Below, piece by piece: positions 42,702-50,687 of a stretch of 64,000 nt of DNA. The translations under genes and the position numbers were made by a program. Numbering within the stretch: position 1 is the stretch's first letter; each line of letters opens with the position of its first letter. Origin of the DNA: Streptomyces morookaense (GTDB lineage: Bacteria > Actinomycetota > Actinomycetes > Streptomycetales > Streptomycetaceae); assembly GCF_013030945.1 (NCBI RefSeq), contig NZ_JABBXF010000044.1:49919-113918 (forward strand), in the 5' to 3' direction. Under the pieces are notes generated by a model. That model saw only the letters and a list, made by a program, of their open reading frames with translations. It made no database searches and was not told the origin of the DNA.

Positions 42702-44354
42702 GTGCCCGCGGGCCCCGAAATCTCCCCCGAAGCCGCGGTGACCGATGCCGCACCGGCACCGGACACCACGGCCCCGGCACGCCCCCGCCGGGCCGTGCGC
42801 CTGGCCCGGCTGGCCCGCCGCGAGGCCCCCCGCACCGCCCTGGCGGCCGCCGCCGGGCTCGCCCTGGCCGCGGCCTTCCCGCCGTACGACGTGTGGCCGC
42901 TGTCCGTCGTCGCCGTCGCGGCGCTCGCGCTGCTCACCCGGGGGCGCACGGTGCGCCAGGGGGCGTGGACGGGCTTCGCCTTCGCGTTCCCCTTCTTCTT
43001 CTGCCTGCTGCGCTGGCTGCATGTCGTCGGCTACGACGCGGTGACGGGCCTGTCACTGGTCGAGGCGCTCTTCGTCGTCGCGCTCGGCGCCGGGCTCGCG
43101 CTGACCTCGCGGCTGCGCGGCTGGCCGCTGTGGGGTGCCTGTCTGTGGATCGCGCAGGAGTGGGCCCGGGACCGGGTGCCGTTCGGCGGCTTCCCGTGGG
43201 GCCGGCTCGCCTTCGCCAACACCGGTTCGCCCTTCACGCCGCTGGCGGCGCTCGGCGGGGCGCCGCTGGTGAGCTTCGCCGTCGCCCTCGCGGGCGGGCT
43301 GCTGGCGTACGCCGCGGCCGCGCTCTGGCGGGCGCGCGGCGCGGGGCGGAGGCTGCGTGCCCTGCTGCCCGCCGTGGAGGCGGTCGCCCTGGCGGTGGCC
43401 GTCTCCGTCGCCGGGTACGCCGTGCCGGTGCCCACGAAGGCCGACGGCACCGTGGACATCGCCATCGTGCAGGGCAATGTGGAGAAGCCCGGCATGGACT
43501 TCCTCGGCCGCCCGCTGATGGTCCTCGACAACCATGTCTCGGCGACGCTCCAGCTGGCCGATGACATCAGGGCGGGGAAGGTCAAGAAGCCCGACCTGGT
43601 CATCTGGCCGGAGAACTCCTCGGACCTGGACCCCTTCCAGTACCAGGAGGCGTACGACCGCATCGACTCGGCCGTGCGCTCGGTCGGCGTGCCCGTCCTC
43701 GTCGGCGCCCTCGTCGACCACCCGGGCAAGCCGGGCTACATCGACAACAAGGGCATCGTCTGGGACCCGCAGACCGGCCCCGGGGCCTCGTACGCCAAGC
43801 AGCACCCGGTGCCGTTCGGCGAGTACGTGCCGTTCCGGGCAGAGCTCAGCAAGGTCATCACCCGGCTCCAGCGCGTGCCCCGCGACTTCTACCCCGGCGA
43901 TCACACGGGCGTGCTGCAGGTCGGCCCGGCCCGGCTCGGCGACGTCATCTGCTTCGAGGTCGCCTACGACGAGATCGTGCACGACACCGTCACGGCCGGC
44001 GCCCGGGCGCTCGTCGTGCAGACCAACAACGCCACCTACGGCCGCACCGGCCAGCCCGAGCAGCAGCTGGCGATGTCCAGGCTGCGGGCCGTCGAGCACG
44101 GCCGGGCCGTGGTGACCGCCGCGACCAGCGGCATCAGCGCCGTCGTGGCTCCCGACGGCCGGGTGCTGCAGCGCAGCGAGGAGTTCACCCAGGACGTGAT
44201 CACCGCGCGCATCCCGCTGCGGGACGGCACGACCGTCGCGGACCGCGTGGGTGCGGGGCCCGAATGGGCGCTCGCTATGGTGGGCCTCCTGTCCTGCGCG
44301 GCCGCGATCCTGATCGGCCGGCGAGGACGACTGGACAAGAAGGGGCAAGAGTGA
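42702..44354 (+). CDS. lnt: Apolipoprotein N-acyltransferase
   Basis: 550 residues from GTG 42702 (AGGAAGG upstream). Six to seven membrane helices precede a nitrilase-like domain with the catalytic triad: Glu in IWPENSSDLD, Lys in KQHPVPFGEYVP, Cys in VICFEVAYDE. It acylates the N-terminal Cys of lipoproteins at the membrane outer face. Its stop overlaps ppm by 4 nt. In mycobacteria and Streptomyces Lnt and Ppm interact or are fused, so the pairing is expected. Confidence 0.93.
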   Translation: MPAGPEISPEAAVTDAAPAPDTTAPARPRRAVRLARLARREAPRTALAAAAGLALAAAFPPYDVWPLSVVAVAALALLTRGRTVRQGAWTGFAFAFPFFFCLLRWLHVVGYDAVTGLSLVEALFVVALGAGLALTSRLRGWPLWGACLWIAQEWARDRVPFGGFPWGRLAFANTGSPFTPLAALGGAPLVSFAVALAGGLLAYAAAALWRARGAGRRLRALLPAVEAVALAVAVSVAGYAVPVPTKADGTVDIAIVQGNVEKPGMDFLGRPLMVLDNHVSATLQLADDIRAGKVKKPDLVIWPENSSDLDPFQYQEAYDRIDSAVRSVGVPVLVGALVDHPGKPGYIDNKGIVWDPQTGPGASYAKQHPVPFGEYVPFRAELSKVITRLQRVPRDFYPGDHTGVLQVGPARLGDVICFEVAYDEIVHDTVTAGARALVVQTNNATYGRTGQPEQQLAMSRLRAVEHGRAVVTAATSGISAVVAPDGRVLQRSEEFTQDVITARIPLRDGTTVADRVGAGPEWALAMVGLLSCAAAILIGRRGRLDKKGQE

Positions 44355-45121
44355 ACGACGGTGGTCAGCGGCGATACGGTCCGCTCGGCACGACCTTGGT
44401 GATCATCCCGACCTACAACGAGGCGGAGAACATCGAGCCCATCGTCGCCCGGGTGCGGTCGGCCGTACCGGAGGCGCACGTCCTCGTCGCCGACGACAAC
44501 AGCCCGGACGGCACCGGGAAGATAGCCGACGAGCTGGCGGCCGACGACGACCACGTCAAGGTGCTGCACCGCAAGGGCAAGGAGGGTCTCGGCGCCGCCT
44601 ACCTGGCGGGCTTCCGCTGGGGCCTGGAGAACGGCTACGGCGTGCTGGTGGAGATGGACGCCGACGGCTCGCACCAGCCGGAGGAGCTGCCCCGGCTGCT
44701 CACCGCCCTCAAGGGCGCCGACCTGGTGCTCGGTTCGCGCTGGGTGCCGGGCGGCCGGGTCGTCAACTGGCCCAAGTCCCGCGAGTTCCTCTCCCGCGGC
44801 GGCTCCACCTACTCGCGGCTGCTCCTGGACGTGCCGCTGCGCGACGTCACCGGCGGTTACCGCGCCTTCCGCCGCGAGACGCTGGAGGGCCTCGGCATGG
44901 AGGAGGTGGCCTCCCAGGGCTACTGCTTCCAGGTCGACCTGGCCTGGCGCGCGGTCAAGGCCGGCTTCCACGTGGTGGAGGTGCCCATCACCTTCGTCGA
45001 ACGGGAGCTGGGCGACAGCAAGATGAGCCGCGACATCGTCGCGGAGGCGCTGTGGCGGGTGACGTCCTGGGGCATCGGCTCCCGGGCCGCCAAGGCCGTG
45101 AAGGCGCTGGGCCGGGGCTGA
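44351..45121 (+). CDS. ppm: Polyprenol-phosphate mannosyltransferase
   Basis: 256 residues from GTG 44351 overlapping lnt. GT2 fold: VIIPTYNEAENIEPIV, DDNSPDGTG, EMDADGSHQPEEL (DxD), LGSRWVPGG, and C-terminal SGYRAFRR-type GGYRAFRRETL. It makes polyprenyl-phospho-mannose for protein O-mannosylation. No C-terminal membrane domain, as in the short Ppm1-type. Terminator follows at once. Confidence 0.93.
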   Translation: MNDGGQRRYGPLGTTLVIIPTYNEAENIEPIVARVRSAVPEAHVLVADDNSPDGTGKIADELAADDDHVKVLHRKGKEGLGAAYLAGFRWGLENGYGVLVEMDADGSHQPEELPRLLTALKGADLVLGSRWVPGGRVVNWPKSREFLSRGGSTYSRLLLDVPLRDVTGGYRAFRRETLEGLGMEEVASQGYCFQVDLAWRAVKAGFHVVEVPITFVERELGDSKMSRDIVAEALWRVTSWGIGSRAAKAVKALGRG

Positions 45122-45135
45122 ACCGGCGGCAGCAG

Positions 45136-45180
45136 GACGACGAGGGGCGGGCACCGCGACGGTGCCCGCCCTTCGTCGTC
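45136..45180 (+). terminator. 20-bp hairpin after ppm
   Basis: Arms 45136-45155 and 45161-45180 with one G-T mismatch and a 5-nt loop; closes the lnt-ppm operon. Confidence 0.8.
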
Positions 45181-45315
45181 GTCCGGGGGTGACTGGCCAA
45201 AACCCGGTTCCGTGCGGCGCGTTGACGTCCGTCGTGTTTCGGCCAATGAACTGCAGGAACACGCCGGAGTGCGCCATTCCCCGCGGGACCACCGGTGACA
45301 GCCGGGACGTCGGGC

Positions 45316-45337
45316 TGACACATTGGGTCAAGTGTCA
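45316..45337. promoter_or_regulatory. TGACAC-N10-GTGTCA inverted repeat upstream of the methyltransferase
   Basis: Perfect 6-bp half-sites, flanked further out by GCTGA/TCAGC, 33 bp before the likely TTG start. A plausible operator for the TetR at 46605 or another regulator. Confidence 0.45.
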
Positions 45338-45369
45338 ACCAGTATCAGCCGATGAACGGGAGACGACCG

Positions 45370-46422
45370 TTGACCACCTCGCCCAGCAACCCGCTCTACA
45401 CGTCGACGTTCTCCAGCACACCGACCGATGACCCCGGCGCCGTCCTGATCGACCTCATGCTCGGCCACATCTTCTCCGGCGCCCTGCGCACCGCCGTCGA
45501 ACTCGGCGTCGCCGACTGCCTGGCCGACGGCCCGCTCACCCCCGAGGACATCGCCGGGCGCACCGGCGTCCACGCGCCGTCCCTGCGGCGGGTGCTGCGG
45601 CTGCTCGCCAGCCGCGGGGTCTTCAGCGAGGACGAGAAGGGGGCCTTCGGGCTCACCCCCGCCGCCGAGCTGCTGCGTGCCGACGCGCCCGTCTCCCAGC
45701 ACGACGGCACGCTGCTGCTCACCAACGAGCTCTTCCAGCGCTCGGTCGCCGGGATGCCGGAGGCCGTGCGCACCGGCGTGCCGGCCTTCGAAGCGGCCTA
45801 CGGAATGCCGCTGTTCGACTACCTGGCCACGCAGCCGGAGCTGCAGAAGCTCTTCGACCGGGGCATGTCCTCCTTCTCCGGCCCGCTGGACGACATCGTG
45901 ACCGAGGCCTACGAGTTCCCCGCCGAGGGCACCGTCATCGACGTCGGCGGCGGCCGCGGCGGACTGCTGCGGGCCGTGCTGCAGCACAACCCCGGCCTGT
46001 CCGGCGTGCTGTTCGACCAGGAGCAGACGGTCCGGGAGCACATCCTCGACGTGCCCGAACTCGCGGGCCGCTGGCGCATCGAGCCGGGCGACTTCTTCTC
46101 GAAGCTGCCCGCGGGCGGGGACCTCTACCTGCTGAAGAACATCCTCCACGACTGGAGCGACGAGGACTCCGTGCGCATCCTGCGCGGCCTGCGCGAGGTG
46201 ATGCGGCCGGGCGGCCGGCTGCTGGTGGTGGAAGCGGTGCTCCCTGCCGGGAACGAGCCGCACTACGGCAAGGCGGCGGACATCATCATGCTGTCCACGC
46301 TGTGGGGGAAGGAGCGCACCGAGGCCGAATTCGCTGCGCTCCTGCGGGAGTCGGGGTTCGGGGTGGTACGGGTCGTTCCGACTGCGTCGTGGCAGTCGAT
46401 CGTGGAGGCCGAGGCGGTCTAG
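45370..46422 (+). CDS. O-methyltransferase (dimerising plant-type/PF00891)
   Basis: 350 residues from TTG 45370 (GGGAG seven bases before; ATG 45352 adds six). An N-terminal winged-helix dimerisation domain (LGVADCLADG, TGVHAPSLRRVLRLLAS) precedes the SAM fold: VIDVGGGRGGLLRAV, DLYLLKNILHDWSDEDSVRIL (catalytic His), LLVVEAVL. Such enzymes methylate hydroxyls in polyketide or aromatic products. Part of a cassette with TetR and FAD monooxygenase. Confidence 0.9.
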   Translation: MTTSPSNPLYTSTFSSTPTDDPGAVLIDLMLGHIFSGALRTAVELGVADCLADGPLTPEDIAGRTGVHAPSLRRVLRLLASRGVFSEDEKGAFGLTPAAELLRADAPVSQHDGTLLLTNELFQRSVAGMPEAVRTGVPAFEAAYGMPLFDYLATQPELQKLFDRGMSSFSGPLDDIVTEAYEFPAEGTVIDVGGGRGGLLRAVLQHNPGLSGVLFDQEQTVREHILDVPELAGRWRIEPGDFFSKLPAGGDLYLLKNILHDWSDEDSVRILRGLREVMRPGGRLLVVEAVLPAGNEPHYGKAADIIMLSTLWGKERTEAEFAALLRESGFGVVRVVPTASWQSIVEAEAV

Positions 46423-46440
46423 GCTGCGCCCGGCTCGACG

Positions 46441-46560
46441 GCTGCGGGTTGTCGGTGGCCGATCGCGCAGTTCCCCGCGCCCCTGACGGGGCGCCCAGGG
46501 TTGTGGGCAATCGTTCCGCCGGGCTGGGGGCACCTCCCAGCGGTAGCTGGGGGAGGGTGG
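46441..46560. repeat. Intergenic repeat (partial) plus a second palindromic element
   Basis: 46441-46498 holds GCGCAGTTCCCCGCGCCCCTGACGGGGCGC, the 3' half of the intergenic element. At about 46526-46558 a CACCTCCCAG-CGGTAG-CTGGGGGAGG hairpin of another common type follows. Both lie between convergent genes and may terminate transcription. Confidence 0.7.
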
Positions 46561-46604
46561 GCACAACCCGACCACCGGGCAGCAACCACCCCGCGGCAAC
46601 CCCG

Positions 46605-47270
46605 TTACGGGCAAAGGGCCTTCCGGGCTTCGCCCAGGACGTCCAGGACCTCCCGCGCGGCGGCGCGCACCGCTGCCGCGCCGGCGGACCGCCGCGGCTC
46701 GAACGCCGCCCGCACCGTCTCCCCGAGCAGATCCCCCTGCCGCTCCGGCGGCAGGGCGCCGGTGTCCGCCGTGAAGAAGAAGCCGATCAGCACGGAGTCG
46801 ATCGCATACACCTGCTCCTCCAGCCGCTCCGCGGCCACCAGCAGGCCGTGCCGGCTCTGCGCGCGGACGATGTCCGCGAGCGTCGTGCGGATCCGCAGCT
46901 CCTCCGCCAGCGGCACCCCGGTGGGGGCGGTGGCGAGCAGTGCGCCCAGCACCTCGTCGTCCTCGGCGTGGATCGCCCGCACGATCGGCTGCCGGAGCCG
47001 CTCCAGGTACACGTACCGCAGCAGCCGGTGCGGGAGGACGCCCGCCGGGTCCTCCTCGATCCGGGCGGCCACGTCGCCGAGCATCGCCGCGAACTCGCGC
47101 CGCAGGAGCGTCGTGAAGAGCTCCTCCTTGGTCTTCCAGTGCAGATACAGGGTGCCCTTGCCGACCTGGGCCCGGCGGGCCACGTCGTCGACGGTGACCC
47201 GCTTGTAGCCCCAGCGCAGCAGCAGCTCGCGGGCCGCCCCCAGAATGCGCTCGGCGCGCTCGTCGTCCAT
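46605..47270 (-). CDS. TetR-family regulator
   Basis: 221 residues from ATG 47270. HTH: RVTVDDVARRAQVGKGTLYLHWKTKEELF; the C-terminus is an all-helical ligand domain (DSVLIGFFFTADTGALPP). Divergent from the FAD monooxygenase (95 bp) and convergent with the methyltransferase. It probably represses the monooxygenase. Confidence 0.88.
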   Translation of the reverse strand: MDDERAERILGAARELLLRWGYKRVTVDDVARRAQVGKGTLYLHWKTKEELFTTLLRREFAAMLGDVAARIEEDPAGVLPHRLLRYVYLERLRQPIVRAIHAEDDEVLGALLATAPTGVPLAEELRIRTTLADIVRAQSRHGLLVAAERLEEQVYAIDSVLIGFFFTADTGALPPERQGDLLGETVRAAFEPRRSAGAAAVRAAAREVLDVLGEARKALCP

Positions 47271-47365
47271 GGGTCCGGAATGTAGCCGAAAACCGCCGTC
47301 CGGGACCTGTATGACTGAATTTCAAACTTGGTCACCCGGTATTGCGCGGTGTTACGGTCGCCGAT

Positions 47366-48610
47366 ATGACGCCACAGACGCCCCCCTCGTCTCACAGTTC
47401 ACACCGTCCCCGCGCTCTGATCGTCGGTTCCGGCATCTCGGGCCTCACCACCGCCCTCGCCCTGCACCGGGCGGGCTGGGACGCGCTGATCGTCGAACGC
47501 GCCCCCCGGCGCCGCACCGGCGGCTACTTCGTCCGCTTCAACGGCCCGGGCTACCGGGCGGCCGAACGCCTGGGCATCGTCGGGGAGTTACCGGACCGGC
47601 GCCATCCCCGCGGGCGCGTGTACGAGGTGGACCACCGGGGCCGTCTCTCCCGCGGGCTGGCCTTCCCGAAGTTCATGGGCGGCACCCCGCTGCTCACCCT
47701 GCTCCGCAGCGATCTGGAGCAGGTGTTGTACGAGCAGGTGCGCGACCGCGTGGAGATCCGCTACAGCACGAGCCCGGTGCGCATCACCCAGGACCGGAAC
47801 CGGGTGACGGCCGTGTTCGCCGATGGTGGCGAGGAGAGCGCCGACCTCCTCGTCGGGGCCGACGGCATCCATTCCACCGTCCGTTCCCTGGTGTTCGGGC
47901 CCGAGGACCTCTACCGCAAGGACTTCGGCCACGTCGTCGCGGCCTGTGTGATGGACCGGTCCATTCCGGGGCTGAAGGACGGCGACTGCATGATCGCCAC
48001 CGATGCCGGCCGCGCCGCATGGATCACCAGCTACGTGGATCACCCGCCGGTGGCCTTCTTCGTCTACCGCACCCCCTGGCCCGCCGCCGAGGTCCGCAAA
48101 CCGCCCGCCGATGCGCTGCGCGCCGCCTTCGCCGGGTTCGGCGGGCGCATCGTGCCGCCGATGCTGGCGGCGATGGACGGCGCGGAGTCCACCGCCTTCG
48201 ACCAGGTCAGCCAGATCCACATCAACCGCTGGAGCCAGGGACGCGTGGTGCTCGTCGGCGACTCGGCGTGGTGCATGACGCTCCACTCGGGCCAGGGCTC
48301 GGGCATGGGCATCGCGGGCGGGGAACTGCTCGCCCGCAAGCTGGCAGAGCACCCCGGGGACATCGCCGTCGCCCTCGGTGCGTGGGAGCAGGAATTGCGC
48401 CCGGAGATCGCCAGACACCAGAAGACGGCGCTCTACATGCAGCACTACTTCATGCCGGCCAACACCGTCGGCAAGCTGGCTCGTGATGCGTTCGTCAGGG
48501 TCGCCTCCAGCCCCGGCACGCAGGCGGTGGGCCGGTTCCTGGGCGGTCTGCTGCGGCCGCAGGGTGCGGCGGCCGGGTTCCGCCGCGGTCCAGGCACACT
48601 TGAGGCATGA
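47366..48610 (+). CDS. FAD-dependent aromatic monooxygenase (TTA-containing)
   Basis: 414 residues from ATG 47366; no ribosome site, with TTACGGT 8 bases upstream, suggesting a leaderless transcript. Rossmann GxGxxG in IVGSGISGLTTAL, DG motif LLVGADGIHSTVR, and GD motif VVLVGDSAWCMTLHSGQG, so PHBH-family hydroxylase. Leu at 47588-47590 is TTA, implying bldA control. Its stop overlaps fxsA (ATGA), so it was inserted or kept in the fxsA transcript. With TetR and O-methyltransferase it forms a small tailoring cassette. Confidence 0.9.
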   Translation: MTPQTPPSSHSSHRPRALIVGSGISGLTTALALHRAGWDALIVERAPRRRTGGYFVRFNGPGYRAAERLGIVGELPDRRHPRGRVYEVDHRGRLSRGLAFPKFMGGTPLLTLLRSDLEQVLYEQVRDRVEIRYSTSPVRITQDRNRVTAVFADGGEESADLLVGADGIHSTVRSLVFGPEDLYRKDFGHVVAACVMDRSIPGLKDGDCMIATDAGRAAWITSYVDHPPVAFFVYRTPWPAAEVRKPPADALRAAFAGFGGRIVPPMLAAMDGAESTAFDQVSQIHINRWSQGRVVLVGDSAWCMTLHSGQGSGMGIAGGELLARKLAEHPGDIAVALGAWEQELRPEIARHQKTALYMQHYFMPANTVGKLARDAFVRVASSPGTQAVGRFLGGLLRPQGAAAGFRRGPGTLEA

Positions 48611-49203
48611 CGTTCGGAGCACAGCAGCAGTCCGCCCGCAGCCGAGCAAGCCGTCCGCCCCGGGGCGGCGGCGCCCGCAGGCTCGTCCCGCTGGGAGTGG
48701 CCGTCTGGGCCGTCCTGGAGATCTGGCTGCTGACGCTCGTGGCCGGGGCGGCGGGCGGGGTCGCCGTCGCCGCCCTGCTGGCCGCGGGCGTGGTGGCGGG
48801 TGCGTACGTGATCAAGCGCGCGGGGCGGCGTGCCTGGCAGCGGCTGACCCGCTCGATGCAGCAGCCCCAGGAGCCGTCCGCCGCCGGCCGGGACGAGGTC
48901 GGCGGCCGGGATGGGGCGGGCGGCGGCAACGCCCTGACGATGCTGGGCGGGCTGCTGCTGATGGTGCCCGGCCTGATCTCCGACGTGGCGGGGCTGCTGT
49001 GCCTCTTCCCGCCGACCCGCAACCTGCTGCGCAAGGGCTTCGAGCGCCGGATGGGCCGTACGGCCCCGGCGCCGGGCTCGCTCGGCGACGCCTTCCGGCA
49101 GGCACGTATGCATCAGCCGGACGGCAAGGTCGTCCAGGGCGAGGTCATCCGGGACGACGAGCCCCCGGCGCCGCGCCACGGCGACCCCCAGCTGCCGCGC
49201 TGA
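48607..49203 (+). CDS. fxsA: FxsA-family cytoplasmic membrane protein
   Basis: 198 residues from ATG 48607, overlapping the monooxygenase. Membrane helices (PLGVAVWAVLEIWLLTLVAGA, GVAVAALLAAGVVAGAYVI) and the conserved GGLLLMVPGLISDVAGLLCLFPPTR. FxsA is known from exclusion of T7 in E. coli; here its role is unknown. In actinomycetes it lies between ppm and rbpA, as here. Confidence 0.9.
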   Translation: MTFGAQQQSARSRASRPPRGGGARRLVPLGVAVWAVLEIWLLTLVAGAAGGVAVAALLAAGVVAGAYVIKRAGRRAWQRLTRSMQQPQEPSAAGRDEVGGRDGAGGGNALTMLGGLLLMVPGLISDVAGLLCLFPPTRNLLRKGFERRMGRTAPAPGSLGDAFRQARMHQPDGKVVQGEVIRDDEPPAPRHGDPQLPR

Positions 49204-49226
49204 GTCTTCGGTTCCATATGCACAAA

Positions 49227-49264
49227 AGGGCCCGGGCCGCTGCGAACGCAGCGGCCCGGGCCCT
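49227..49264. terminator. 18-bp perfect bidirectional terminator
   Basis: Arms 49227-49244 and 49247-49264 with a 2-nt AA spacer lie between convergent fxsA and rbpA; an AAAA run precedes on one side, giving a U-tract for rbpA. Confidence 0.85.
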
Positions 49265-49290
49265 CTGTTCGGGTCTGTACCCCGCCGCCG

Positions 49291-49665
49291 TCAGGCGGAC
49301 TTGCGGGTGTCCCGCGGATGCACCGCGATGTTCATGGCGCCGGAGCGCAGGACCGCCAGCCGTTCGGCCAGCACCTCCTCGAGCTCCTCGCGGGTGCGCC
49401 GCTCCATGAGCATGTCCCAGTGCGTACGCGCGGGCTTCCCCTTCTTCTCCTCGGGACCGTCCCCGTCCACCAGGAGTGCCACGGCGCCGCACGCCTTGCA
49501 CTCCCACTCCGGCGGAATCTCCGCCTCCACCGAGAACGGCATCTCGAATCGATGGCCGTTCGGGCATGCGTACTCCACCGCCTGGCGCGGGGCCAGATCG
49601 ATGCCGCGGTCGGTCTCGTAGCTGGTAACCACAAGTCGCGTGCCGCGGAGAGCTCGCTCACTCAT
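49291..49665 (-). CDS. rbpA: RNA polymerase-binding protein RbpA
   Basis: 124 residues from ATG 49665 (GGGAGG upstream). The N-terminal tail and zinc ribbon-like core (YACPNGHRFEMPFSVEAEIP then WECKACGAVALL), basic linker and sigma-interacting C-terminal domain (KPARTHWDMLMERRT, LEEVLAERLAVLR) match Streptomyces RbpA, which binds the polymerase with HrdB and stabilises open complexes. A SigR promoter sits 63 bp upstream of the start, as known for this gene in S. coelicolor. Confidence 0.96.
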   Translation of the reverse strand: MSERALRGTRLVVTSYETDRGIDLAPRQAVEYACPNGHRFEMPFSVEAEIPPEWECKACGAVALLVDGDGPEEKKGKPARTHWDMLMERRTREELEEVLAERLAVLRSGAMNIAVHPRDTRKSA

Positions 49666-49727
49666 GAATCGTGCCTCCCGGGCTTTGTCGCCCACAGGAC
49701 AGGTGTCGCTGTCGTCGTCATCCGGTC

Positions 49728-49754
49728 AACGTCCGGTCGGCGGTGAAGATTCCC
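49728..49754 (-). promoter_or_regulatory. SigR promoter of rbpA
   Basis: Minus strand GGGAAT (49754-49749), 18 bp, then GTT (49730-49728): exact fit to the SigR consensus GGGAAT-N18-GTT. Oxidative/disulfide stress control of rbpA is established in S. coelicolor; this site shows it is conserved here. Confidence 0.85.
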
Positions 49755-49885
49755 CGTTGAGGGACATGCGTCGCCCGTCGTGCCGCCCCTTTTGTACCCA
49801 CCGGCGCCCGGTTTGTCACATCTGGCAATAGATGTCACCCTGCGCTTTTGATGCTTCAGCGCGCAGTAACGGTCCGTCCGGTGAA

Positions 49886-50566
49886 TCAAAGGCGTACACT
49901 ACCGGTTCGCATTTCCGGCGCCTGCACCAGGGCCCCTGTTCCGGATGCCACGGGCTCGCCGCGCACCTCCGGACGCGGGGCGAACAGCCGCAGGAAGAGC
50001 TGCGAGAGCGGGCCGATGGCCGCCGCGAACAGCACCGTCCCCACGCCGGCCGTGCCCCCGAGCAGGTACCCCGTCGCCAGCACCACGATCTCGATGCACG
50101 TGCGCACCAGCCGCACCGAGCGTCCCGTCCTGCGGTGCAGCCCGGTCATCAGCCCGTCGCGCGGGCCCGGGCCGAAGCGGGGTGTGATGTAGAGGCCTGT
50201 CGCCAGTGCGCACAGGACGACCGAGAACAGCAGCAGCGGCACCCGCACCCACAGCGACCCGGGCGCGGGCACCAGGCTCAGCGTGGCGTCCATGACCAGG
50301 CCGATCAGCAGCACGTTGGAGACCGTTCCCAGTCCCGGCCGCTGCCGCAGCGGGATCCACAGCAGCAGGACCGCGACCCCGACGAGGATCGTGGCCGTGC
50401 CGACCGACAGCCCGGAATGCCGTGCGATGCCCTGGTTGAGCACGTCCCACGGCGCCAGCCCCAGTCCCGCCCGCAGCTGCAGCGCGCAGCTGATCCCGTA
50501 CAGCGTGAGCCCGCCGTAGAGCTGGACGAGACGGCGGGCGAGGTGCGACCCCCCTGATGCGGACAA
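49886..50566 (-). CDS. YczE/YitT-like integral membrane protein
   Basis: 226 residues from TTG 50566 (GGAGGAG upstream). Six helices; LVQLYGGLTLYGISCALQL, LGLAPWDVLNQGIA and FGPGPRDGLMTGLHRR (the GPRDGLM motif) are typical of YczE membrane proteins. YczE aids surfactin production in Bacillus but function is not fixed. Divergent from the MocR regulator 122 bp away, which probably controls it, as is common for these pairs. Confidence 0.88.
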   Translation of the reverse strand: MSASGGSHLARRLVQLYGGLTLYGISCALQLRAGLGLAPWDVLNQGIARHSGLSVGTATILVGVAVLLLWIPLRQRPGLGTVSNVLLIGLVMDATLSLVPAPGSLWVRVPLLLFSVVLCALATGLYITPRFGPGPRDGLMTGLHRRTGRSVRLVRTCIEIVVLATGYLLGGTAGVGTVLFAAAIGPLSQLFLRLFAPRPEVRGEPVASGTGALVQAPEMRTGSVRL

Positions 50567-50687
50567 GACTCCTCCTCGGTGGTTCCGGGCAGCTCCCGGC
50601 AGTGGTGCAAGTGGCCTGTGGCGTGACAGTCTGTGGACTGGGTCAAGACAAGATCCATGGCCAATCCCGGAAAGGTGGACCGGAACG

